From JBHGBM01 sp041946965 (GTDB taxonomy: Bacteria; Acidobacteriota; Terriglobia; Bryobacterales; Bryobacteraceae): a stretch of DNA of 33,443 bases. Positions 1 through 6,451 of this stretch are shown here, piece after piece. The stretch covers positions 1 to 33,443 of the forward strand of contig JBHGBM010000064.1 of assembly GCA_041946965.1 (NCBI GenBank), given 5' to 3'. The notes below the pieces were generated by a model. It was not told the origin of the DNA and made no database searches. It saw only the letters and a list, made by a program, of their open reading frames with translations. The translations under genes and the position numbers were made by a program. The stretch's first letter is position 1; every line of letters starts with the position of its first letter.

Positions 1-108
1 TTCAGGGGTCTTTATTTAGAGGTTAGTCTCGCTTTGGTGGGAGTTGCCTCCCCGGCTTGCTTCCAATATTAGAATATTTTTCTGGCGGGTGCAACAAAAA
101 TTTGTATT
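1..108. other. AT-rich intergenic stretch with two small inverted repeats
   Basis: No gene is visible here. A 5-bp GGGAG/CTCCC stem with a TTGC loop lies at 39-52. A 7-bp inverted repeat (TAGAATA at 70-76, TATTCTA at 105-111) overlaps the stop codon of the minus-strand dehydrogenase and encloses T5 and A5 runs. It could act as a weak terminator for that gene, but it lacks a GC-rich stem followed by a U-run, so this is only a suggestion. The base composition is markedly more AT-rich than the flanking genes. Confidence 0.4.
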
Positions 109-1017
109 CTAGGAACCGGAATCTTCAGCCGCTCTGACCTCCACCCCGGCGATTCTCTCTAAAACCTTGATACTGGAGCAGAAATCTTCCTCTCCCAATC
201 CTTCGGAAAGCGCGGTCTGAAACAATTGCTGGGTGACTCCGGTCAGAACCAGGGGCACTCCAAGTTCTTTTCCGGCCTCCAAAGCTAGACCTACATCCTT
301 GTGCATCCATTTTGTGGAAAATGTTGGGGCGAAATTACGACGAAAGACATACGGCGCCTTGAAGGAGATCAGTCCCGAACGCGCCGCGCTGTTCTCCAGG
401 ATGTCCAACATGAGGCGCGGTTCCACTCCCGCCTTGGTAGCCAGCACCATACCCTCGTTGAAGGCTTGCAGAATGCTGGAGAGGATCAGGTTCTGCGTCA
501 GCTTGGCGCTCAGGCCCATTCCGGCCGCGCCGCAGTAGTAAAGACGCTTGCCCATGGCCTCGAGCCACGGGCGGACGCGCTCGAACGCCTCGCGTTTCCC
601 GCCGATCATGAACGTCAGGGTGCCTCCTTCGGCGCCAGGCGTCGAGCCTGTGCACGGCGCATCCAAAAAGTCCACGCCCCTGGCGGCTAGGGTCTCGCCG
701 ATCTTCCGGCTTACGGCGCGGCTGATGGTGCTGGCATCCACCACCACCGTACCCGGCTGCGCGCCTTCGATGACGCCATCCGGACCCAGGATGGCGCTTT
801 CCGACATGAAACTGTCACCCACGCAAAGGAAGACGCACTCCGCCTGTGCCGCAACTTCGCGCGGCGTGGCGCAGAACGCGCCGTTTTCCTCCTTCGCCAG
901 GCGGCGGGCTTTTTCCGCGGTGTGCGACCAGAGCGCCACCTCGTGGCCGGCGCGTAAGAGGTTGCGGGCCATGGGATAGCCCATCAGCCCGAGGCCCAGG
1001 AAACCGAGTCTTGCCAT
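109..1017 (-). CDS. NAD(P)-dependent beta-hydroxyacid dehydrogenase (3-hydroxyisobutyrate / tartronate semialdehyde reductase family)
   Basis: The 302-residue protein has the typical length and layout of the beta-hydroxyacid dehydrogenase family (GarR, GlxR, MmsB, GLYR1-like). The N-terminal Rossmann fold carries GLGLMG at residues 8-13, followed by YPMARN. The substrate-binding DAP motif begins at 119 (DAPCTGSTPGAEGG), and the catalytic Lys is K172 in AKLTQN. The start is the ATG at 1017, because residues upstream of it (open to 1065) do not belong to the family and would cover the promoter. Soluble and cytoplasmic. It is transcribed away from a glyoxylate reductase-like gene, which makes a role in glyoxylate or tartronate semialdehyde reduction attractive. 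The substrate cannot be fixed from sequence: 3-hydroxyisobutyrate, tartronate semialdehyde and succinic semialdehyde reductases share these motifs. Confidence 0.9.
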   Translation of the reverse strand: MARLGFLGLGLMGYPMARNLLRAGHEVALWSHTAEKARRLAKEENGAFCATPREVAAQAECVFLCVGDSFMSESAILGPDGVIEGAQPGTVVVDASTISRAVSRKIGETLAARGVDFLDAPCTGSTPGAEGGTLTFMIGGKREAFERVRPWLEAMGKRLYYCGAAGMGLSAKLTQNLILSSILQAFNEGMVLATKAGVEPRLMLDILENSAARSGLISFKAPYVFRRNFAPTFSTKWMHKDVGLALEAGKELGVPLVLTGVTQQLFQTALSEGLGEEDFCSSIKVLERIAGVEVRAAEDSGS

Positions 1018-1067
1018 ACACCATCGATTGTAGGATCCGGCTGCCGTGTGCGACAATTGCGGCACCG
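1018..1067. promoter_or_regulatory. Face-to-face overlapping divergent promoters
   Basis: Minus strand: TTGTCG (1056-1051), an 18-bp spacer and TACAAT (1032-1027) lead to the ATG at 1017, giving a predicted leader of about 3 nt. Plus strand: TTGTAG (1028-1033), an 18-bp spacer and GACAAT (1052-1057) lead to the ATG at 1068, giving a leader of about 4 nt. The -35 box of each promoter lies on the -10 box of the other, so two polymerases could not bind at once. No Shine-Dalgarno sequence is visible for either gene. Box calls are by eye; the minus-strand -10 is the better match. Confidence 0.5.
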
Positions 1068-2066
1068 ATGAAACCCGCGGTCCTTGTCACCAAGCGCATC
1101 TACGCCGAAGCCATCGAGTACCTGAGGCGGCACGCCGAAGTCGAATACTGCGACAGCGACGACGGCATGCCCGCCGAAGAGCTCGCCCGCCGGATTCGCG
1201 GCAAGCAGGGCGTGGTCAGCCAGCTTACGGACAAGTTCAGCGCGGAGGTATTGGAAAGTCTGGAGGGCATCCGGGTGATCTCCAACGTCGCGGTCGGCTT
1301 CGACAACATCGATGTGCCCGCGGCCACCCGCCGGCTCATTCTGGTGACCAACACGCCGGACGTGCTCACCGATACCACGGCCGACCTGGCCTTTGCCCTG
1401 ATGCTGGCCGCCGCGCGCCGCGTGGTGGAAGGGCATCGCTACGTGCACTCGGGCAAGTGGACCAAATGGCGCATCGACCTGCTGGTGGGAGAGGACGTGC
1501 ATCACCGGACGCTGGGCATTTTCGGCATGGGGCGCATCGGACAGGCGGTGGCGCGGCGCGCCTCGGGGTTCTCCATGCGGGTGCTCTACCACGACATGCG
1601 CCGCGCGCCGGAACAGGTGGAAAAGGACCTCAACCTAACCTACGTGCCTGCCGGGGAACTGCTGCGCGAAGCGGATTTCGTCAGCCTGCATGTGCCCCTC
1701 ACGCCGGAAACCCGCCACCTGATCGGCCCGGCCGAACTGCGCATGATGAAGCCCACCGCGGTTCTGGTGAACACCTCGCGCGGGCCGGTGGTGGACGAAG
1801 CCGCCGTGGCCGAAGCCCTGCGGGACAGAGTGATCGCCGCCGCCGGTCTGGACGTATTCGAGCGCGAGCCCCATGTGCATCCCCTGCTGCTGGAGCTGGA
1901 CAACGTGGTGCTGCTGCCGCACCTGGGGAGCGCCTCGCACGAGACCCGGCTGCGCATGTCCATGATGGCGGTGGAAAACGCGGCGGCGGCGCTCGAAGGG
2001 CGGCGTCCGCCAAACTTGCTGAATCCGGAAGCCTTTGAAGCCTACCACGGCCGCCCTGCGTCTTGA
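1068..2066 (+). CDS. D-2-hydroxyacid dehydrogenase, glyoxylate/hydroxypyruvate reductase type
   Basis: A 332-residue protein of the D-isomer-specific 2-hydroxyacid dehydrogenase family, which reduces 2-oxoacids such as glyoxylate or hydroxypyruvate with NAD(P)H. Seen: the Rossmann motif GMGRIG at 153-158, catalytic Arg R238 in NTSRGP, Glu E267 in EREP and His H285 in LPHLGS. The early VAVGFDNID segment is typical of the GyaR/GRHPR branch. The ATG at 1068 is chosen because family homology begins with KPAVLVTKR; the frame is open further upstream to 846, but that part lies over the divergent gene. Cytoplasmic, with no signal peptide. The divergent partner is a beta-hydroxyacid dehydrogenase, so the pair may interconvert glyoxylate, tartronate semialdehyde and glycerate. 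The substrate is inferred from family only. Confidence 0.92.
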   Translation: MKPAVLVTKRIYAEAIEYLRRHAEVEYCDSDDGMPAEELARRIRGKQGVVSQLTDKFSAEVLESLEGIRVISNVAVGFDNIDVPAATRRLILVTNTPDVLTDTTADLAFALMLAAARRVVEGHRYVHSGKWTKWRIDLLVGEDVHHRTLGIFGMGRIGQAVARRASGFSMRVLYHDMRRAPEQVEKDLNLTYVPAGELLREADFVSLHVPLTPETRHLIGPAELRMMKPTAVLVNTSRGPVVDEAAVAEALRDRVIAAAGLDVFEREPHVHPLLLELDNVVLLPHLGSASHETRLRMSMMAVENAAAALEGRRPPNLLNPEAFEAYHGRPAS

Positions 2067-2072
2067 TACACT
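2064..2072 (+). promoter_or_regulatory. Extended -10 promoter (TGATACACT) for the Gfo/Idh/MocA gene
   Basis: TGA followed directly by TACACT forms an extended -10 element, and the TGA is also the stop codon of the upstream reductase. No convincing -35 box lies 17-18 bp upstream. The predicted start near 2079 leaves about 28 nt of leader containing GAGAGGGAAG as a ribosome binding site before the ATG at 2107. Confidence 0.4.
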
Positions 2073-2106
2073 GAGGGTTCCAATTTCCTCGAGAGGGAAG
2101 TGCAGC

Positions 2107-3486
2107 ATGTCTCATAACTCAGATTTGACCCGGCGCGAAGCGGTCAAGATTGCCGGTGCCGCGGGCATCGCGGCCGCTGTTTCTCAGGGTCCGTTTATTC
2201 AAAAGGTGAAAGCTGCCAACGACCAGGTCTCTTACGCCATGATCGGCACGGGCGGCCGCGGATCCTATCTGCTGAAACACCTGACCAAAGTCGAAAACGG
2301 CCGCTGTGTTGCCGTATGCGACATCGACGACGAGGCGCTCAACAAGGCCCCGCAGGTGATTGGGACCAACCCGCGGAAGTTCAAGGACTACCGCGAGGTG
2401 CTGGCGCAAAAGAACATTGACGCGGTGCTCATCGCCGTGCCGCTGTTCGCGCACTTCCCCGTGACGCGGGATGCGCTGCTGGCGGGCAAGCACACTTTCT
2501 GCGAGAAGAGCCTGGTCTTCAAACCCGAGGAAGTTCATGCCCTGCGCGCGCTAGCCAACGAGCGGAACAAGCAGGTGCTCCAGGTGGGACTCCAGCGGCG
2601 CTACAGCAAGTTCTACCAGACGGTCCGCCAGATGATCGACAAGGGCTTCCTGGGCAAAGTGACCCACGTTCACGCCATGTGGCACCGCAATCCGGGCTGG
2701 GCGATGAAACCGGGCGGCAAGGGCAATCCGAAAAACTGGCGCCTGTTCAAGGAGTTTTCCGGCGGGCTTACGGCCGAGCTCGCCTCGCACCAGATCGACG
2801 TCGCCGACTGGATGTTCGGAGCCACGCCGGAGTTCGTCATGGGCCTGGGCGGCATCGACTTTTACAACGACGGGCGCGACGTCTTCGATAACATCCAGCT
2901 CATCTACAATTACCCCGGCAACCGCAAGCTGATGTACAGCTCCATCACGACGAACGCGCACCTGCCGTATCTGGGCAGCAGCCGTCCGGAGTTCGGCGAG
3001 CTGATCATGGGCACCGAGGCGTCGGTCGAGATCACGGTCGGCGACGGGGAAGCCACCATGCCCACGGCCCTCTGGTACAAGGAGAACAAGAAGGTCACCT
3101 TCGGCGGGCCCGTTCCGGCGGAAAAGAAAAAGGAAGAAGCCAAGCAGGCCGGCTCCACGTTTGCGCTCGGTTCCGGCCAGCGCGGCCTGCCCCTGCTTAT
3201 GTCCAAGGACGAAATCACCGGCAAGGAATCCTTCTTCGAGCGCGAAATGAAGTTTGCGCGCCGCTGGCTCTACGCCAAGGGCATCATGATGTCCGACGAA
3301 GACCGCAACCCGGTGGACGTTTCGCTCGAGAGCTTCTTCAACGATTGCCGTACCGGAGGCAAGCCCAAAGCCAATCTCGAAATCGGCCTGGCGGACTCGA
3401 CGGCCGTGATTCTCTCCAACCTCTGCATGACGGAGAACCGGCGGGTGTACTTCAACGAAATCGAGAAAATGGGGAAGAAGGCCTAA
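2107..3486 (+). CDS. Tat-exported Gfo/Idh/MocA family oxidoreductase
   Basis: The 459-residue protein starts at the ATG at 2107, preceded by GAGAGGGAAG; the frame is open upstream to 2035 but the Tat signal fixes this start. Residues 8-30 form a twin-arginine signal (TRREAVKIAGAAG and a hydrophobic run), so the folded, cofactor-loaded enzyme is probably exported. The NAD(P)-binding fold follows with GTGGRG at 47-52. The usual EKP motif reads EKS at 133-135, keeping the Lys. A GLTAELASHQIDVADW segment matches the C-terminal dimerisation and substrate domain and contains the expected His. Such Tat-exported members, including glucose-fructose oxidoreductase, act on sugars or inositols; the substrate here is unknown. 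A Lys/Glu-rich stretch near 3121-3150 is probably a surface loop. Confidence 0.9.
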   Translation: MSHNSDLTRREAVKIAGAAGIAAAVSQGPFIQKVKAANDQVSYAMIGTGGRGSYLLKHLTKVENGRCVAVCDIDDEALNKAPQVIGTNPRKFKDYREVLAQKNIDAVLIAVPLFAHFPVTRDALLAGKHTFCEKSLVFKPEEVHALRALANERNKQVLQVGLQRRYSKFYQTVRQMIDKGFLGKVTHVHAMWHRNPGWAMKPGGKGNPKNWRLFKEFSGGLTAELASHQIDVADWMFGATPEFVMGLGGIDFYNDGRDVFDNIQLIYNYPGNRKLMYSSITTNAHLPYLGSSRPEFGELIMGTEASVEITVGDGEATMPTALWYKENKKVTFGGPVPAEKKKEEAKQAGSTFALGSGQRGLPLLMSKDEITGKESFFEREMKFARRWLYAKGIMMSDEDRNPVDVSLESFFNDCRTGGKPKANLEIGLADSTAVILSNLCMTENRRVYFNEIEKMGKKA

Positions 3487-3506
3487 GAAAAAGGGGAACG
3501 TTCTAT

Positions 3507-4613
3507 CTATCCCCGGGTCACGCGCTCGTAGGTTCGGTAGAAGAAGCTGTCCGTCATTCCCGCAATGTAGTCGCATACCACGCGGTGTACGGGTTCCGTG
3601 GCTGCCGCCTGTTCATAGGGCGCCGGCATCCGTCGCGGATCCTCGAGAAGATGCGCGAACAGTTCCGCGATCATGGCGCTCGAGCGCTGCCGCTCCTCGC
3701 GCAGCACCTCGGTCGAATACACGCGGGCGTAGAGGAACGCCTTTAACTGGCGGGTGGCATCCGCCGCGGCGGGCGTGAAGGCGGCCAGGCGCGGCTGCGC
3801 GCGCACCTCCTCCGCATCCCGCACCCCTTCGGCGCGGCTGACGGTCCCTTCGATCAGGCCGGAGACCAGCGCGTCGATCAGCTCCCGCAAAGATTCGTGG
3901 AAGCGCTCGCGTTCCGCCGCGCCGGGGAACTGGGTCTCGGCGGCCTCGAAGAGTTCGGCGTAGAGCGGAACGCCGGCGGCGATGCCGCCAATCGTGATCA
4001 TGCCCGCCGAATAGGCGTCGTCCAGGTCGGCGGTGTTGTAAGCGATCTCGTCGGCCAGGTCGATGATCTGCGCTTCGAGCGGCGGGCGAAGCCCGGGCAG
4101 GTACTCGGAAAATTCCGCGGGACAGTCCGGCTCCAGATCGTGCGAGTGTTTGACGATGCCCTCCCGGACCTCGAACGTCAGGTTCAATCCCGGAAAGCGC
4201 GCGTAGCGCTGTTCGAAGCCCTCCACGATACGAAGCGCATGCAGGTTGTGATCGAATCGTTCTCCGAAACGCTGCATCTGGCGGTTCAGCTCTTCCTCGC
4301 CGGCGTGCGCGAAAGGCGGATGCCCGATATCGTGCGCCAGGGCCAGCGCTTCGGTGAGGTCCTCATCGAGTTCCAGCACGCGGGCCACCGTGCGGGCGAT
4401 CTGCCAGACTTCGATGGTGTGGGTGAGGCGGTTGCGGAAGTGGTCCGAAAGCCCCGGAGTAAACACCTGGGTCTTGGCTTCCAGGCGGCGGAAGGCGCGC
4501 GCGTGGATCACGCGGTCGCGGTCGCGCTGGAAGGGGTTGCGGTAAGGGTGTTCGGCTTCGGGATAGCGCCTCCCGCGGCTCGCCGCCACGGGGAAGCGCA
4601 GGCGTCCGAGCAT
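3507..4613 (-). CDS. dgt: Deoxyguanosinetriphosphate triphosphohydrolase-like HD protein
   Basis: A 368-residue HD-superfamily dNTP triphosphohydrolase, which cleaves dGTP or other dNTPs to the nucleoside and triphosphate. Seen: YRNPFQRDRDRVIHARAFRRL near residues 24-44, the N-terminal signature of dGTPase-like proteins. Metal ligands of the HD domain are H65 (LTHT), H94-D95 (AHDIGHPPFAH) and a later Asp in LADEIAYNTADLDDA. The length suits the shorter dGTPase-like type (about 330-450 residues) rather than the 505-residue E. coli Dgt. The ATG at 4613 follows a GAGGGG ribosome binding site, and only 6 nt separate it from the stop of the upstream TPR gene, so it is the third gene of a sigma factor-TPR-dgt operon. 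Cytoplasmic; nucleotide-pool control is the family role. Confidence 0.93.
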   Translation of the reverse strand: MLGRLRFPVAASRGRRYPEAEHPYRNPFQRDRDRVIHARAFRRLEAKTQVFTPGLSDHFRNRLTHTIEVWQIARTVARVLELDEDLTEALALAHDIGHPPFAHAGEEELNRQMQRFGERFDHNLHALRIVEGFEQRYARFPGLNLTFEVREGIVKHSHDLEPDCPAEFSEYLPGLRPPLEAQIIDLADEIAYNTADLDDAYSAGMITIGGIAAGVPLYAELFEAAETQFPGAAERERFHESLRELIDALVSGLIEGTVSRAEGVRDAEEVRAQPRLAAFTPAAADATRQLKAFLYARVYSTEVLREERQRSSAMIAELFAHLLEDPRRMPAPYEQAAATEPVHRVVCDYIAGMTDSFFYRTYERVTRG

Positions 4614-4619
4614 GCCCCT

Positions 4620-5330
4620 CTACTGCTGCGCCAGTTCGGAATAAAGCTGGATGGCGACCTGGCTCACGGCGGGCCGCGAAGTACGCAGCGGGTCCAGCAG
4701 CTTGCGCGCCTCGGCCGGTTTCGTCAGGGCCAACTGTCGCGCCAGGGCGATGGCGGCCTCTTCTTTCGAAACGAAGATGGTCGGCTTTTCGATCAACCCG
4801 CGCAGCAGTTTCTCACCCTCGGCGGCGCGGCCCGTCGCGAAATAGATCCGCGCCAGAGCGAGTTTGGCGAGCGAGGCGTAGCGGTCTTCGCCGGAATCCG
4901 CCACCTGCTTGAAACGCTTCTCCGCGTCCTGGATCTTGCCCTGGTCCGCGGCGATGGAGGCGAGGTAGTATTCCGCAATCAGCCCCTCGCCGCTCCCGGA
5001 ATATTTCGATGCGACCGCGCCGAATTCTTTCTGCGCCGCCTGATCCTTGGCCTGCTGCGTGGGGAACGTGATCATGCCGGAGCCCGGCGGCGGCGCCGCA
5101 CCGGAAATCGGAGCTTCCTGCACCTGGATGGCCTGCGCCAGCGCCTCGCCGCGGGCGGCCTGCTGATGGCGCCGCCACGACCACAGCGCCAGGATCGCCA
5201 GCACCACGGCCAGAGCGATCGCGCCGTAGCGCAACACCTCGCGCCGGTGCTCCTCGAAGAAATCGACGGTGTGTTCGACTTCGAGGGCGAACTTGTCAGT
5301 CTTCAGGTCTTTACGGGTGATTCGTGCCAC
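4620..5330 (-). CDS. Membrane-anchored tetratricopeptide repeat protein (YfgM-like)
   Basis: A 236-residue protein with a basic, acidic-patched N-terminus of about 30 residues and one membrane helix at about 34-52 (VLRYGAIALAVVLAILALW). The C-terminal part is built of TPR-like helical pairs, for example EYYLASIAADQGKIQDAEKRF and SLAKLALARIYFATGRAAEGEKLL. This layout matches YfgM-type proteins (DUF2133/TPR_21), bitopic inner-membrane proteins that associate with the SecYEG translocon in enterobacteria; the assignment is by architecture only. The start is GTG at 5330, preceded by GAGGA at good spacing; no nearer ATG precedes the membrane helix. It lies 47 nt after the sigma factor gene and 6 nt before dgt, in one minus-strand operon. 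Confidence 0.82.
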   Translation of the reverse strand: MARITRKDLKTDKFALEVEHTVDFFEEHRREVLRYGAIALAVVLAILALWSWRRHQQAARGEALAQAIQVQEAPISGAAPPPGSGMITFPTQQAKDQAAQKEFGAVASKYSGSGEGLIAEYYLASIAADQGKIQDAEKRFKQVADSGEDRYASLAKLALARIYFATGRAAEGEKLLRGLIEKPTIFVSKEEAAIALARQLALTKPAEARKLLDPLRTSRPAVSQVAIQLYSELAQQ

Positions 5331-5377
5331 GAAAAATCCTCGGGGATTGAACCCTTATGTTAACACGCCGGTACGCG

Positions 5378-6124
5378 TCACCGCCCGCGGGGCGTTGGCC
5401 AGCATCGGCCCATCCGCGACCGCAGCCGCAGGATGGCCTGCGTCTTCAGTTGCGAGATGCGGCTTTCGTGCACGTGGACGACCTTGGCGATCTCCCGCAG
5501 CGTCATCTCCTCCTGGTAGTAAAGCCGTAGAACCAGGCGCTCGACCTCCGGCATATGCCCGATGGCGGCTTCGAGCAGCCGCCTGAGTTCCCGCTGTTCC
5601 ACCAGGCGCGAGGGGAGTTTTTCCTCGCTGTCCGGCAGCGCCTCCACCATATCGCGCTCCTCCTCGCCCGAGACGTGCCGCAAACGCTCCATGTTCATGC
5701 CGCGTACCTCCACCACCCACTCGCGGAACTCGGCAAGCGAGAGGCGCAACTCGGCGGCGGTCTCCTCCTCGGTGGGGGGGCGTTTCAGCCGCTGTTCGGC
5801 GGCCGAAACCGCGGATTCGATCTGCTTGGCCCGCTTGCGCTTCTGGCGGGGCGCCCAGTCCATGTCGCGCAAACTGTCCAGAATGGCCCCGCGGATCTTG
5901 TACTCGGCGTAGGTTTTCAGCTTGACCTTGTGTTTGGGATCGAAGTGATCGATGGCGGCGATCAGGCCAAGCACGCCGGTCGAGACCAGATCGTCCAGCG
6001 CGATATGCTGCGGCAGCCGCTCCTGAATCCGCCGGGCAATCAGCCGCACCTGCGGCAGATGTTCCATGATGAGCTGTTCCCGAGTGGGGTCCTCGGGTTG
6101 GCAGGGACAAGTCAGACCTGGCAC
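5378..6124 (-). CDS. RNA polymerase sigma factor, FliA/WhiG (sigma-28) family
   Basis: About 248 residues, matching FliA-family length. Seen in order: region 2 (ARRIQERLPQHIALDDLVSTG, then KLKTYAEYKIRGAILDSLRDMDW, the FliA-type signature), region 3 (RAKQIESAVSAAEQRLKRPPTEEETA) and region 4 with a helix-turn-helix (LRLYYQEEMTLREIAKVV, VHESRISQLKTQAILRLR). The start is taken as GTG at 6124 because GGGAGGGG lies just upstream and it gives the usual short N-terminal extension; an ATG at 6067 inside region 1.2/2 would also be possible, and the frame is open to 6226. First gene of an operon with a TPR membrane protein and dgt. No flagellar, chemotaxis or anti-sigma (FlgM) gene is in view, so this sigma factor may control something other than motility. 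Confidence 0.9.
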   Translation of the reverse strand: MPGLTCPCQPEDPTREQLIMEHLPQVRLIARRIQERLPQHIALDDLVSTGVLGLIAAIDHFDPKHKVKLKTYAEYKIRGAILDSLRDMDWAPRQKRKRAKQIESAVSAAEQRLKRPPTEEETAAELRLSLAEFREWVVEVRGMNMERLRHVSGEEERDMVEALPDSEEKLPSRLVEQRELRRLLEAAIGHMPEVERLVLRLYYQEEMTLREIAKVVHVHESRISQLKTQAILRLRSRMGRCWPTPRGR

Positions 6125-6301
6125 CTCGCCCCTCCCGCTCTGAGTGTCGCATCCATCATGACCAGACCATCGACACTCGCGGGCAGCCCCGGCATCGGAC
6201 AATCGCCTGAAACCCGAGTTCCGCATTATCTATCCCGAAACACTGGAAAGCCGCAGTGATATTTGGCACTGTTGAGTACGCAATGCGGGGGCCTCAGGGG
6301 G

Positions 6302-6451
6302 GTGACCTTGGTTTTTCTCTTGTTGGGTGCGGGATCGCCGTCAAATTTGCAGCTTTCCTCGCTGCCCCGCAGCGAAGCCAGCCGCGGCGCCGGGGAGCGC
6401 GTGGTGAATCAAATCACGCGGGCGCTGCTGAACCTGGACCGGCGCAAGTAG
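6302..6451 (+). CDS. Possible 49-residue ORF, unrecognised
   Basis: This short frame ends one base before the convergent GH116 gene. From GTG at 6302 it would encode a protein beginning MTLVFLLLGAGSP, a short hydrophobic start, and ending with a basic helix (ERVVNQITRALLNLDRRK). Codon third positions in the second half are strongly G/C, as in neighbouring real genes, which argues for present or past coding. The G-run before the GTG is too close to be a good ribosome binding site, and a TTG at 6263 is an alternative start. It could be a genuine small secreted protein or the tail of a decayed gene. Function unknown. Confidence 0.25.
   Translation: MTLVFLLLGAGSPSNLQLSSLPRSEASRGAGERVVNQITRALLNLDRRK

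Noticed and set aside
3897..5363. 488-codon plus-strand frame over dgt and the TPR gene
   Set aside because: It crosses two genes with clear motifs on the other strand and shows shadow composition.
6264..6281. TGGCAC-like sequence resembling a sigma-54 promoter near the FliA-type gene
   Set aside because: The GG-to-GC distance is 13 bp rather than the required 10, and no -12 element is at the right place.
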